A stretch of 64,000 nucleotides of DNA from Actinomycetales bacterium UBA1383 (GTDB lineage Bacteria > Actinomycetota > Actinomycetes > Actinomycetales > Actinomycetaceae), in assembly GCA_002305415.1 (NCBI GenBank), contig DBQX01000131.1:6816-70815 (forward strand). Direction: 5' to 3'. The position numbers and the translations under genes are program-made. Below, piece after piece: positions 26,684 to 35,831 of this stretch. The notes under the pieces are model-generated. The model was given only the letters and a program-made list of their open reading frames with translations. It did no database searches and was not told the origin of the DNA. Position 1 is the first letter of the stretch. Each line of letters starts with the position of its first letter.

Positions 26684-27657
26684 GCGTCGAGTCCTTCGTC
26701 AGAAGCCAGCAGGAGGTAGAGGACGGCCATCCGGACGAACACGCCGTTGGCCACCTGGTGCAGCACGGTGGATCGCGGCGAGTCGGCGGCCGCGGCGGAG
26801 ATCTCGAGACCACGGTTCATGGGCCCGGGGTGCATCACGATCGCGTGCTCGGCGAGTCGTGCGAGTCGCGCGGCGTCCAGTCCGTACGCCCGGGTGTACT
26901 CCTGCGGGGAGGGGAAGTACCCGCCTCCCGCACTGGACATGCGCTCGCGCTGCACACGGAGCATCATGACGGCGTCCGGACCATCGTCGATGACCTCGTC
27001 GAAGTCGTAGCTGAGGCGGGAGGTCCAGGTCTCGGCCCCCACGGGGATCAGCGTGGGCGGGCCGACCACCGTCACCTCGGCCCCCAGGGTGTGCAGCAGG
27101 TTGACGTTCGATCGCACCACCCGCGAGTGGAGGATGTCCCCCACGATCGCCACCTTCTTCCCCGCGAGAGTGGTGCCGTTGGCGGCCGGCGAGCCGTCCT
27201 GGGCGCCGCACAGGAAGCGTCGCATGGTGAACGCGTCGAGCAGTGCCTGGGTCGGGTGCTGGTGCGTCCCGTCCCCCGCGTTGATGACGGGCACGTCGAT
27301 CCAGTCGGTCTCGGCCAGGCGGTGCGGGGCCCCCGACGCGTGGTGCCGGATGACGACGGCGTCGATCCCCATCGCGTTCAGCGTCTGGGCCGTGTCCTTC
27401 AGCGACTCCCCCTTTGAGACCGAGGAGCCCTTCGCGGAGAAGTTGATCACGTCGGCGGACAGCCGCTTCGCCGCCGCCTCGAAGGAGATGCGGGTGCGGG
27501 TGGAGTCCTCGAAGAACAGGTTCACGACCGAGCGCCCACGCAGGGTCGGAAGCTTCTTCATCTGGCGTGACTGGGTCTCGGCCATGGCCTCGGCCGTGTC
27601 GAGGATCGCGAGGGCCTCGGCGAGCGACAGGTCCGCCGCTGACAACAGGTGCTTCAT
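26680..27657 (-). CDS. pyrB: Aspartate carbamoyltransferase catalytic subunit
   Basis: 325 aa. Carbamoyl-phosphate loop FFEDSTRTRISFE, second signature SSVSKGESLKDT, GDGTHQHPTQALLDAFT and the C-terminal HPGPMNRG. No pyrI is present, as usual in actinobacteria. ATG at 27657 overlaps the pyrR stop (ATGA); the upstream open frame to 28272 lies in pyrR. Confidence 0.97.
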   Translation of the reverse strand: MKHLLSAADLSLAEALAILDTAEAMAETQSRQMKKLPTLRGRSVVNLFFEDSTRTRISFEAAAKRLSADVINFSAKGSSVSKGESLKDTAQTLNAMGIDAVVIRHHASGAPHRLAETDWIDVPVINAGDGTHQHPTQALLDAFTMRRFLCGAQDGSPAANGTTLAGKKVAIVGDILHSRVVRSNVNLLHTLGAEVTVVGPPTLIPVGAETWTSRLSYDFDEVIDDGPDAVMMLRVQRERMSSAGGGYFPSPQEYTRAYGLDAARLARLAEHAIVMHPGPMNRGLEISAAAADSPRSTVLHQVANGVFVRMAVLYLLLASDEGLDA

Positions 27658-28184
27658 CGTTCCTCCTCGATCTCGACGGCGTCGGCGCCGTCCGTCTCGA
27701 CCAGCTTCACCAGGACGCGTTCGGCGGCGGCAGTGGGCAGGTTCTTGCCCACGAAGTCCGCGCGGATCGGGAGTTCGCGGTGTCCGCGGTCGACGAGGAC
27801 CGCGAGCTGGATGCGCCGGGGCCGGCCGAGGTCGGTGATGGCGTCCAGCGCGGCACGCACGGTGCGGCCGGAGTACAGGACGTCGTCGACCAGCACCACG
27901 GTCTTCCCGTCGATGCCGCTCAGCGGCAACTCGGTGCGGCCGATGGTGCGCATCGGCTGGCGCCGCAGGTCGTCCCTGTAGGCGGTGATGTCCAGCGAAC
28001 CGACCTCGACGTCGGCCTCGCTGGCCCGGATGTTCTGTGCGATGCGCTCCGCCAGGGGAACGCCGCGGGTGGGGATGCCGAGGAGGACGATGTCCTCGGC
28101 TCCGTGGTTCTTCTCGAGGATCTCGTGGGAGATCCGCCTCAACGAGCGGACGATGTCCGCCTCGTCCAGGACGCGCCGGGACAT
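27654..28184 (-). CDS. pyrR: PyrR, pyr operon regulator / uracil phosphoribosyltransferase
   Basis: 176 aa. PRPP loop VVLVDDVLYSGRTVRAALD and LGIPTRGVPLAERI are the PRTase signatures. PyrR binds a GUCC-GAGG RNA loop when UMP is high. Start ATG 28184 with a strong GAAGGAGG ribosome site; the ORF can be extended 8 codons (28208) but that is unlikely. First gene of pyrR-pyrB-pyrC-carA-carB-pyrF, all linked by overlaps except a 12-nt gap before carA. Confidence 0.97.
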   Translation of the reverse strand: MSRRVLDEADIVRSLRRISHEILEKNHGAEDIVLLGIPTRGVPLAERIAQNIRASEADVEVGSLDITAYRDDLRRQPMRTIGRTELPLSGIDGKTVVLVDDVLYSGRTVRAALDAITDLGRPRRIQLAVLVDRGHRELPIRADFVGKNLPTAAAERVLVKLVETDGADAVEIEEER

Positions 28185-28190
28185 GGGCTG

Positions 28191-28227
28191 CCTCCTTCGC
28201 CGCCTCACGGGACGGGGTTAAAGGAAT
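28191..28227 (-). promoter_or_regulatory. PyrR-binding hairpin over the pyrR ribosome site
   Basis: The pyrR leader holds CCCCGTCCCGTGAGGCGG, a match to the PyrR loop (GUCC-N-G-N-GAGG). The flanks TTCCTT (28221-28226) and AAGGAG can pair, so the lower stem contains the AAGGAGG ribosome site. UMP-loaded PyrR would stabilise the stem and block translation of the operon, the mechanism shown for the Mycobacterium smegmatis pyr operon. A TATGCT -10 lies upstream at 28240-28245. Confidence 0.75.
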
Positions 28228-28284
28228 GGGTCGTGGGTCAGCATAACGCCCGTCGCAGGCAGGGAACGCCAACCGTCCGTCGTG

Positions 28285-28764
28285 TCAGGACGGGTCGATC
28301 CCCCGCAGGTCGAGCCGGAGTGCGGGACCCAGCACGCGGATCTTGTCGAGGATGGCGTTGACGAACCGCGGGGATCCCTCCGTCGAGAGTTCCGCTGCCA
28401 GTTTGACGGCCTCGGAGATCACGACCGCGTCGTCGATCTCGTCGTCGAACAGCAGTTCCCACACCGCCATCCGGAGGATGGCCCGGTCGACTGCGGGCAT
28501 CCGGTCCAGGGTGCGTCCGTGGGCGTAGGTGAGGAGGATGTCGTCGATGTCCTCGAGGTGGCCAGCCACCCCCTCGACCAGCTCAGCGGAGTAGGCAGGC
28601 AGCGGCGTCTCGGCAGCCGTGGTCGCGAGACGCTCCTGGAGGAGGTCGGAGAGGGCGAGGGGTTGGTAGCGGCCCCTCTGGTCGGCTTCGAACAGCACGT
28701 CGACGGCGCGGCGCCGGGCCTTGGTCCGGGCGGTCGCGCGTCGCTTCGGCCGTTCAGGGTCCAT
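28285..28764 (-). CDS. nusB: Transcription antitermination factor NusB
   Basis: 159 aa all-helical protein. RRRAVDVLFEADQRG (basic N-terminal RNA-binding part) and RAILRMAVWELLFDDEIDDA with VVISEAVKLAAELS are the conserved helices. Binds boxA RNA with S10 in rRNA antitermination. ATG overlaps the efp stop as TGATG; efp-nusB pairing followed by the pyr operon is a common actinobacterial order. Confidence 0.96.
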   Translation of the reverse strand: MDPERPKRRATARTKARRRAVDVLFEADQRGRYQPLALSDLLQERLATTAAETPLPAYSAELVEGVAGHLEDIDDILLTYAHGRTLDRMPAVDRAILRMAVWELLFDDEIDDAVVISEAVKLAAELSTEGSPRFVNAILDKIRVLGPALRLDLRGIDPS

Positions 28765-29324
28765 CAGTTGGCGCGGCCGAGGTACTCGCCGGACCGCGTG
28801 TCGACCTTCACCCGCGTGCCCTGCTCGAGGAAGAGGGGAACCTGGATCTCGTAGCCGGTCTCGAGCGTGGCGGGCTTGGTGCCGGCGGACGCGCGGTCGC
28901 CCTGCAGGCCCGGCTCGGTGTAGGCGATCTCGAGGACGACGGACGCAGGCAGTTCGATGTACAGGACCTGGCCGTCGTGCATGGCCACGATCGCACCCTG
29001 CGACTCCAGCATGAAGTTCGCCGCGTTGCCCACGGTCTCGGCGGGCACGTGGATCTGGTCGAACGTGTCCGTGTCCATGAACACGAAGTCCGTCCCGTCC
29101 TTGTAGAGGTACTGCATGTCCCGCTTGTCGACGGTCGCGGTCTCCACCTTGACGCCCGCGTTGAAGGTCTTGTCGACGACCTTGCCGGAGAGCACGTTCT
29201 TGAGCTTCGTCCGGACGAACGCCGGGCCCTTGCCGGGCTTGACGTGCTGGAATTCCACCACGGTCCAGAGCTGGCCCTCCAGGTTGAGCACCATGCCGTT
29301 CTTGAGGTCGTTCGTGGTTGCCAC
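28764..29324 (-). CDS. efp: Elongation factor P
   Basis: 186 aa, three beta-barrel domains. ATTNDLKNGMVLNLEGQLW start, the modification-loop HVKPGKGPAFVRTKLKN with the Lys tip, and the C-terminal DTRSGEYLGRA. Relieves ribosome stalling at polyproline. Start GTG 29324. The minus strand has TAAACT (29363-29368) 38 nt upstream, in which TAA is the stop codon of the aroK-like gene; a possible promoter. Confidence 0.97.
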   Translation of the reverse strand: MATTNDLKNGMVLNLEGQLWTVVEFQHVKPGKGPAFVRTKLKNVLSGKVVDKTFNAGVKVETATVDKRDMQYLYKDGTDFVFMDTDTFDQIHVPAETVGNAANFMLESQGAIVAMHDGQVLYIELPASVVLEIAYTEPGLQGDRASAGTKPATLETGYEIQVPLFLEQGTRVKVDTRSGEYLGRAN

Positions 29325-29365
29325 CGGGCAGGCCCTTCGGTTGAGGTGATTGTGCGCAGGCAAGT

Positions 29366-29857
29366 TTACCGCACGGGCGGCAGCACCCCGATCACGGCCT
29401 CCGCCACCGCCTCGACGTCCCGGTCCGCCACCTCGACGACGTGGTCCGCCACCGCCCGGTACACGGGTCCGCGCTCCCGGAGCATCCTGCTCCACAGCTG
29501 GCGCGGGTTGACGATGGCGGAGGGCTGGGGGCGGGCCAGCCCGGCCCGCTGGAAGGTGCGCGCCGGGTCCGCGTCCAGCAGCACGACGACATGGTCCCGG
29601 AGGATGCCTGCCGTGCGGGGATCGTCCAGAGCGGAGGATCCGACCGCCACGACTCCGTCACCGTCGAGTCCCGCCAGCACCTCGGCCTGTCGGGCGGACA
29701 GTCCGGCGGTACCGGCCTCCAGGACGATCTCACTGATCGCCCCGTGCCGGTCCGCGACCTCCGCGTCGAGGTCGTGGAACTCGAGGCCGAGCCGGGCCGC
29801 GACCACGGCGCCGACCGACGTCGTGCCGGATCCCGGGGGTCCGATGAGCGCGATCAT
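29366..29857 (-). pseudogene. aroK: Degenerate shikimate kinase-like protein (AroK relic)
   Basis: 163 aa, intact open frame in the aroK position and of aroK length, but key catalytic features are gone. The P-loop reads GPPGSGTTSVG, with Thr (codon ACG) at the Walker A Lys position (AAG in the family). The shikimate-contact Arg in the GExxFR segment is missing (GTAGLSARQAE), and the GGG motif reads VGSSALDD. The DxD (DLDAEV) and the ERGPVYR lid survive. Catalysis is very unlikely; a regulatory or structural role, or a decaying gene, are both possible. ATG overlaps the aroC stop. aroB, normally next, is absent. Confidence 0.75.
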
Positions 29858-31038
29858 CCGGTCACGGGGCGAGTGGCGTCGCTGATGGACGCCAGGTACC
29901 CGTGGAGGTTGCGCCGGATCTCGGCGACGCCGTCGCCGCCCGTCTTCTTCAGCAGCTCCTCGGCCAGCACGATCGCCACCATGGCCTGGGCGACCACAGC
30001 GGCGGGGGCGGCGGCGCAGACGTCCGACCGCTGGTTGATGGCGGTGGCCTCCGCGCCGGTGACCATGTCGATGGTGCGCAGGGCGCGAGGGATGGAGGAG
30101 ATGGGCTTGAGCGCGGCGCGCGCGACGATGGGGGAACCGTTCGACATGCCGCCCTCGATCCCGCCCGCGCGGTTGGTGAGCCGTCCGTCGCGGGTCATCT
30201 CGTCGTGGGCCTGGGAGCCGCGGCGGCGCGCGGTCTCGAAGCCGTCCCCGATCTCCACCCCCTTGATGGCCTGGATACCCATGAGTGCCCCGGCGATTCG
30301 CGCGTCGAGGCGATCCGGCCCGCTGACGTAGGTCCCGAGGCCGACGGGCACCCCGTACGCGATGACCTCCACGATGCCGCCGAGCGTGTCGGCGTCCTTG
30401 TGGGCGGCGTCGATCTCCGCGGCCATGGCGGCGTCGGTGGCCGGGTCGAGGCAGCGGACGCGGGTCTGGTCCAGGGCGTCCGTGTCGTCGGGCCCCGGCC
30501 GGGCGGCGTCGTCGGGCAACTGGACGCGACCGACCCCGATGACATGGGACACGAGCCTGATTCCCGCGACCTGGTGCAGGATCGCCTCCGCGAGGGTGCC
30601 GATCACGACCCTTGCGGCGGTCTCCCGGGCGCTCGCCCGCTCGAGGACCGGCCGGATGTCGGAGTGCCCGAATTTCAGGACGCCGGCGAGGTCTGCGTGC
30701 CCGGGGCGGGGCCGGGTCAGGGCCGCGCCGCGTGCCGAGCCCTCGAGCGATCCCTCGATCGGGTCGGCGGACATGACCTCACGCCACTTGGGCCACTCCG
30801 TGTTGCCGATCATCACGGCGACCGGCGAGCCCATGGTCACGCCATGGCGGACGCCGGAGAGGATGGTCAGCTCATCCTCCTCGAACTTCATCCGGGCGCC
30901 GCGGCCGTGGCCCCGGCGTCGCCGCGCGAGTGCGAGCCGGAAGTCCTCGGAGGTGATCTCGATGCCGGCGGGCACACCCTGCGCGACCGCGACGAGGGCG
31001 GGGCCGTGCGACTCGCCCGCTGTCAGCCACGTGAACAT
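29854..31038 (-). CDS. aroC: Chorismate synthase
   Basis: 394 aa. FTWLTAGESHGPALVA, RRRRGHGRGARMKFEEDE (FMN/EPSP site), and GGIEGGMSNGSPIVARAALK are all intact. Converts EPSP to chorismate, last step of the shikimate pathway. I start at ATG 31038; the longer frame to 31245 enters the prepilin peptidase gene. A CAGGAT hexamer sits 6 nt before the ATG. Its preserved motifs contrast with the degraded aroK-like neighbour. Confidence 0.96.
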   Translation of the reverse strand: MFTWLTAGESHGPALVAVAQGVPAGIEITSEDFRLALARRRRGHGRGARMKFEEDELTILSGVRHGVTMGSPVAVMIGNTEWPKWREVMSADPIEGSLEGSARGAALTRPRPGHADLAGVLKFGHSDIRPVLERASARETAARVVIGTLAEAILHQVAGIRLVSHVIGVGRVQLPDDAARPGPDDTDALDQTRVRCLDPATDAAMAAEIDAAHKDADTLGGIVEVIAYGVPVGLGTYVSGPDRLDARIAGALMGIQAIKGVEIGDGFETARRRGSQAHDEMTRDGRLTNRAGGIEGGMSNGSPIVARAALKPISSIPRALRTIDMVTGAEATAINQRSDVCAAAPAAVVAQAMVAIVLAEELLKKTGGDGVAEIRRNLHGYLASISDATRPVTG

Positions 31039-31067
31039 GGGACGATCCTGCCACGTGCGGACGTGCC

Positions 31068-31598
31068 TCAGGAACCCGGCCACCAGGTGGCCGCCGCGGC
31101 CCCGGCCGCCAGCATCGGCCCGAAGGGGATGCGTGTCGAGAGCGGCGTCCCGCGGGCGCGCAGGAGGAGCGCGGCGAGGCCTCCCAGGAGCGCGGCCGTG
31201 GCCATCATGATCACGGGCGCCCCGGGCGCGATCCAGCCGGCCCACGTGCCGAGGAGGACGCCGAACTTCACGTCACCGAATCCGAGTCCCCCGCGGGAGA
31301 TGAGCGCGAGCGCCAGCAGTCCCGTCGCGGTGCACACGGCGCCCGCGCCGGCATGCGCGATCCCACTCGTGTCACCGGCCACCCAGGATGCGCCCGCGAT
31401 GCTGAGGAGGAGCATGCCCAGGGCCGGGAGGACCACCCGGTCCGGGAGGTGGTGGGTCTCGGCGTCGGTCATGGCGAGCCAGCCCGCGGCGGCCCCCACG
31501 CCGGCTCCGGCCACGGCGTGCCATGCACTCGGGGCAGCGGTCGCGAACAGGACGGCGCCCACGGCGGCGGCGCTCAGCCGCCGCTGGCGTCCCGCCAC
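31068..31598 (-). CDS. Prepilin peptidase (A24 family), short form
   Basis: 176 aa, about six hydrophobic segments. The two catalytic aspartates are in MTDAETHHLPDRVV and GGLGFGDVKFGV (the GxGD motif). No N-terminal methylase domain, so it resembles the CpaA/TadV type. Would cleave type-IV or Flp pilin leaders at the membrane; no pilin gene is in the window. ATG overlaps the mltG stop by 25 nt. Confidence 0.9.
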   Translation of the reverse strand: MAGRQRRLSAAAVGAVLFATAAPSAWHAVAGAGVGAAAGWLAMTDAETHHLPDRVVLPALGMLLLSIAGASWVAGDTSGIAHAGAGAVCTATGLLALALISRGGLGFGDVKFGVLLGTWAGWIAPGAPVIMMATAALLGGLAALLLRARGTPLSTRIPFGPMLAAGAAAATWWPGS

Positions 31599-32701
31599 TC
31601 CCGGAACTCCTGGACGTAGCGCAGGTGCTCCTCGAGGGTGGAGGCGAACTTCGTCTCCCCGGTGTCGAGGTTCACGGTGACGAAGTACAGCCAGTCACCC
31701 TCGGGCGGGTTGAGGACGGCGTCGATGGCTGCCCGCCCCGGTGACCCGATCGGCGTCGGCGGCAGTCCGGGATGGATGTAGGTGTTCCACGGGGTGTCCG
31801 TGTCCAGTTGCGCCTGGGTGGGGACCCCGCCGGTCTGGCCGACGCCGTACAGCACGGTCGAGTCCATCTGGAGCCGTCCACCGACATCGGCTGCGGTGTT
31901 GGTGAGGCGGTTCTCGATGACCCGCGCGACCTGGCCGTAGTACTCCGGCGTGGCCTCCCGCTCCACGATCGAGGCCTTGATGAGGACCTCCTGCCAGCGC
32001 TCCTGGGGTACCCCGGCAGCCTGCAGGTTCGTGACCGTCTGCGCGACCATGGTGGCGAGGATGTCGGTGGCGGTCGCACTGGGGGCGAAGGGGTAGGTGG
32101 CGGGGGCGAACCAGCCCTCAGGGCTGCCCCCGGCCTCCGCGGGGAGCCCGATGGCGGCTGTGTCGGCGGCCGCCGCCTGGACGTCCTCGACGGCGAACCC
32201 CATCACCCGCGCGATGCGTTCGTAGACCTGCGTGGCGATGAACCCCTCGGGCACAGTGATGGTGATCTCCGCGCGGTTCGCGGGATCGAGCAGTGCGGCG
32301 ACCGCGTCGGAGGCCTTCATCTCGAGCATCAGGACGAAGGCGCCGGCCTGGATGTTCCCGGAGTTCGGGTTGGACGTGAAGGCCGCGGAGAACGCCTCGG
32401 CGGTGCGCACGACCCCCGCGTCCTCGAGCAGTCGGCCGATGTCCGCGCCCGTCGCACCGGAGGGGATCTCCACGACGACCTCACCGGTTCCCGGACCTGG
32501 GTAGTCCTCCGGCGCCGGTTCGGAGGTGAAGATGCCGGAGATCTGCGGCCAGGCGAGCGCGAGGGCCGCACCGATGATGGCGATGCCGAACACGATGGCG
32601 AGCACACCCCGACGCCGCTTCGCCTTCCGGATGCGGGTGGACTCCTGGGCGCGGCGCGCATCGCGGCGGGATGGCGCGGGCGATTCGAACAGCTCGGTCA
32701 T
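31574..32701 (-). CDS. mltG: Endolytic murein transglycosylase MltG
   Basis: 375 aa. Cytoplasmic basic head, one transmembrane helix (about residues 32-52), a LysM-like region (VVVEIPSGATGADIGRLL) and the YceG domain with catalytic Glu in IKASIVEREAT, then MDSTVLYGVG and PGLPPTPIGSPG. Cuts nascent glycan strands to set their length. ATG 32701 overlaps the ruvX stop (ATGA); the frame up to 33406 is not used. Confidence 0.95.
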   Translation of the reverse strand: MTELFESPAPSRRDARRAQESTRIRKAKRRRGVLAIVFGIAIIGAALALAWPQISGIFTSEPAPEDYPGPGTGEVVVEIPSGATGADIGRLLEDAGVVRTAEAFSAAFTSNPNSGNIQAGAFVLMLEMKASDAVAALLDPANRAEITITVPEGFIATQVYERIARVMGFAVEDVQAAAADTAAIGLPAEAGGSPEGWFAPATYPFAPSATATDILATMVAQTVTNLQAAGVPQERWQEVLIKASIVEREATPEYYGQVARVIENRLTNTAADVGGRLQMDSTVLYGVGQTGGVPTQAQLDTDTPWNTYIHPGLPPTPIGSPGRAAIDAVLNPPEGDWLYFVTVNLDTGETKFASTLEEHLRYVQEFREWRDASGG

Positions 32702-33174
32702 CGGGATTCCTCCAGTGTCAGCAGCTCGCCCGGTGGCAGGCCGGTGTGGCGCTCGATCGCGAGGGCCTGGTCGAGGATGAGTGTCGCGGCCACCTGGTCG
32801 ACCACCGCCCGGTGCCGGCGGCTCTCGCGACCCGCACCGTGGAGCGCCTGGTGGGCCGAGACGGTGGTGAGGCGTTCGTCCACCAGCCGTACAGGAACCC
32901 GCGGGATGGCGCGAGCGATCGCCTCCGCGTAGCGGCGGGCTGCCACGGCGGCCGGGCCCTCCTGGCCCGAGAGCGAGAGGGGCAGACCGACAATGATCTC
33001 GGTCGCGTGCACCTCCTGCGCGATCCGGGCGAGCACCTCGAGTTCGGCGCCGTCCGCCGCGCGGCGCAGCGTCCGCACGGGGAGGGTCATCGTGCCCGCG
33101 GGATCCGTACGGGCGACGCCGACGCGCACGGTGCCGACGTCGATCCCGATCCGGGTCCCGGGCCGGACAGTCAC
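32698..33174 (-). CDS. ruvX: Holliday junction resolvase-like protein RuvX (YqgF)
   Basis: 158 aa RNase H-fold protein. RIGIDVGTVRVGVA (first Asp), IIVGLPLSLSGQEG, VRLVDERLTT and the final DQVAATLILDQAL match the family. Involved in 16S rRNA 5'-end processing in other bacteria. ATG-overlap with alaS stop (33171-33174) and with mltG. Confidence 0.94.
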   Translation of the reverse strand: MTVRPGTRIGIDVGTVRVGVARTDPAGTMTLPVRTLRRAADGAELEVLARIAQEVHATEIIVGLPLSLSGQEGPAAVAARRYAEAIARAIPRVPVRLVDERLTTVSAHQALHGAGRESRRHRAVVDQVAATLILDQALAIERHTGLPPGELLTLEESR

Positions 33175-35831
33175 GGGACCAGGTGCCCGCGGAGGGCCTC
33201 GATGGCCGCGGGAATCGATTCGGCGCGGGTTCCCCCGCCCTGGGCCACGTCGTCGCGGCCGCCGCCGCCACCGCCGAGGATGGCCGCCACTTCACGTACC
33301 AGGACCCCGGCGCGGTGCCCCCGCTCCCGTGCCTCGGGCGAGAGGGCGACGACGACCAGCGGGCGTCCGCCGGCGACCCCCAGGAGCGCCACCGCACCGC
33401 CAACACCGAGCCGGGACCGCACGTCGAGGGCGAGCGTGCGCAGCTCGTCCGCCCCGGGCACCTCCCCCACGTCGTGCACGACGACGCGCAGCGGGCCGGC
33501 CGCGACGGCGCCCGCGGCCAGCGCGGGGGCGGAGCCGAGCACCTGTGCCCGGCGCACCTGTGCGAGTTCCTTCTCCGCTGCCTTGAGCCGCGCCATGATC
33601 TGGGTGATGCGCTCGGGGAGCTCCTCGGGACGAGCTCCGACGAGTTGCGAGACCTGCGAGACGAGAGCGCTCTCCTTGGCCTGGTGCGCGTAGGCCCCCG
33701 CGCCCACCAGAGCCTCGATACGCCTCACGCCGGAGCCGATGGAGGACTCCCCCAGCACGTCGATGCGCCCGATGTTGCCCGTCAGGGGGACGTGAGTTCC
33801 GGCGCACAGTTCCCTGGACCAGCCGTCGCCGATGGTGACGACGCGGACGCGTGCGCCGTACTTCTCCCCGAAGAGCGCCATTGCGCCCAGGCGCTTCGCC
33901 TCCTCCAGGTCCATGACGGAGTCGGTGATCTCGAGGTTCTCCGCCACCAGCGTGTTCACCCGCCCCTCGATCTCTGCCATCGCCCCAGGTGAGACCGTCG
34001 CGCCGTGCTGGAAGTCGAACCGGAGCCGCGAGGGTGCGTTCTCCGAGCCTGCCTGGGTCGCCTGGTCCCCGAGCGTCTCGTGGAGGGCCTTGTGGACCAT
34101 GTGCGTCGCGGTGTGGGCCTGGGCGATCTGGCGGCGTCGCACCGTGTCGATCGTCGCGATTCCCGTCTCGTCCAGCGTCAGCTGTCCTTCGGTCAGGGTG
34201 CCGCGGTGCACGGTCACTCCCTTGACCGGCGCCTGCGCGTCGATCACGTCCACGATGCCACCGCCGCTGAAGCGCAACGTGCCGTGGTCGGCCTGCTGCC
34301 CACCCATCTCCGCGTAGAAGGGCGTACGGTCGAGCACGACCTCGACGTCCGCGGGTGCGACGACGCTCGGGACGGGCCGCCCGTCGACGAGGATTCCCAC
34401 CACGCGCACCTCGGCCGCCGTCTGCGTGTACCCGACGAAGTCGACACTCCCGCCGAGCCTCGCGCGCAGTTCGTTGAACACGGTCGTGTCCACGTGCCCC
34501 GACTTCTTCGCGAGCGCGTCGGCCCGCGCCCGCTCCTTCTGCTCCGCCATCAGGGAGCGGAAGCCGGCGGCGTCGACCGCGACGCCCTGCTCGGCGGCGA
34601 TCTCGAGCGTGAGGTCGATCGGGAACCCGTAGGTGTCGTGCAGCGCGAACGCGTCGCTGCCGCTGACCGCGCGCCCCTCCTGCCTGGCCTGCCGGATGGC
34701 GCCGTCGAGGATGGTGGTCCCCGCTGCGAGGGTGCGGCGGAACGCCTCCTCCTCGGCGTAGGCAACCTCCGCGATCCGGGGGAAGTCCGCCTCGAGCTCG
34801 GCGTAGGAGAGCTTCATGACCTCCATCGAGACCGGTAGCAGCTCGGGCAGCACGGGATCGTTCACGCCCAGCAACTTCATCGAGCGGACGGCACGGCGGA
34901 TGAGGCGCCGCAAAACGTAGCCACGCCCGTCGTTCCCCGGTCGGACGCCGTCGCCGATGAGCATCAGTGCGGACCGGACGTGGTCCGCGACGATCCGCAG
35001 CCGCACGTCGCCCGCCTCGTCGGCCCCGTACCGGGTGCCCGCGCGGGCGGCAGCGTGCTCGAGGACGGGGTAGACCTCATCGATCTCGTACATGCTGTTC
35101 TTGCCCTGCAGCAGGTAGGCGAGCCGCTCCAGCCCGAGGCCGGTGTCGATCGACTTGTGCTCCAGCTCTCCCAACAGCGGGTAGTCCTTCCCGGAGCCCT
35201 CGCCGCGCAGGTACTGGTCGAACACCAGGTTCCAGATCTCGAGGAAGCGGTCACCCCCTGTGTCGACGAGGGGCCCGCCGTCCGGCCCGAACTCCGGACC
35301 CCGGTCGTAGTGGATCTCGCAGCAGGGCCCGGCGGGTCCCGGCTGGCCGGTGTCCCAGAAGATCTCCTCCCGCGGCAGGGTCTGGATGCGCGACGGGTCG
35401 ATGCCGAGCGAGGTGAGTATCCCGGCGGACTCGTCGTCGTGCTCCCAGATCGTGAACCAGAGACGGTCCTTCTCGAGTCCGTAGCCACCCTCGTCCTGGG
35501 CCGTCGTCAGCAGGTCGATGCCGTAGGTGATGGCCCCCTCCTTGAAGTAGTCCCCAAAGGAGAAGTTGCCGCACATCTGGAAGAACGTGCCGTGGCGGGT
35601 GGTGTGGCCGACCTCGTCGATGTCGTTCGTGCGGATGCACTTCTGGACGGAAGCGGCGCGCGGCCACGGTGCCTTCTGGGTGCCCACGAAGTACGGGATG
35701 AAGGGCACCATCCCGGCGATCGTGAACAGGATCGACGGGTCGGGAGAGACCAGGGAGACGGAAGGAGCGATGTGGTGGCCGTTCTTCGCGAAGTACTCGA
35801 GCCAGCGACGGCGGATCTCACTCGTCCTCAT
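33171..35831 (-). CDS. alaS: Alanyl-tRNA synthetase
   Basis: 886 aa. N-terminal class-II catalytic domain (EIRRRWLEYFAKNGH, SVQKCIRTNDIDEVG), editing domain with zinc ligands HTATHMVH near residue 575 and CAGTHVPLTG near residue 675, and a C-terminal DHHA1 domain with the Gly-rich LGGGGGGRDDVAQGGG. Charges tRNA-Ala and clears Ser/Gly. Start ATG 35831 with AAGGG; the start lies inside the small upstream gene. Confidence 0.98.
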   Translation of the reverse strand: MRTSEIRRRWLEYFAKNGHHIAPSVSLVSPDPSILFTIAGMVPFIPYFVGTQKAPWPRAASVQKCIRTNDIDEVGHTTRHGTFFQMCGNFSFGDYFKEGAITYGIDLLTTAQDEGGYGLEKDRLWFTIWEHDDESAGILTSLGIDPSRIQTLPREEIFWDTGQPGPAGPCCEIHYDRGPEFGPDGGPLVDTGGDRFLEIWNLVFDQYLRGEGSGKDYPLLGELEHKSIDTGLGLERLAYLLQGKNSMYEIDEVYPVLEHAAARAGTRYGADEAGDVRLRIVADHVRSALMLIGDGVRPGNDGRGYVLRRLIRRAVRSMKLLGVNDPVLPELLPVSMEVMKLSYAELEADFPRIAEVAYAEEEAFRRTLAAGTTILDGAIRQARQEGRAVSGSDAFALHDTYGFPIDLTLEIAAEQGVAVDAAGFRSLMAEQKERARADALAKKSGHVDTTVFNELRARLGGSVDFVGYTQTAAEVRVVGILVDGRPVPSVVAPADVEVVLDRTPFYAEMGGQQADHGTLRFSGGGIVDVIDAQAPVKGVTVHRGTLTEGQLTLDETGIATIDTVRRRQIAQAHTATHMVHKALHETLGDQATQAGSENAPSRLRFDFQHGATVSPGAMAEIEGRVNTLVAENLEITDSVMDLEEAKRLGAMALFGEKYGARVRVVTIGDGWSRELCAGTHVPLTGNIGRIDVLGESSIGSGVRRIEALVGAGAYAHQAKESALVSQVSQLVGARPEELPERITQIMARLKAAEKELAQVRRAQVLGSAPALAAGAVAAGPLRVVVHDVGEVPGADELRTLALDVRSRLGVGGAVALLGVAGGRPLVVVALSPEARERGHRAGVLVREVAAILGGGGGGRDDVAQGGGTRAESIPAAIEALRGHLVP

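Noticed and set aside
32702..33406. N-terminal extension of mltG
   Set aside because: The extension overlaps ruvX and alaS; the ATG at 32701 coupled to ruvX gives a normal MltG N-terminus with its transmembrane helix.
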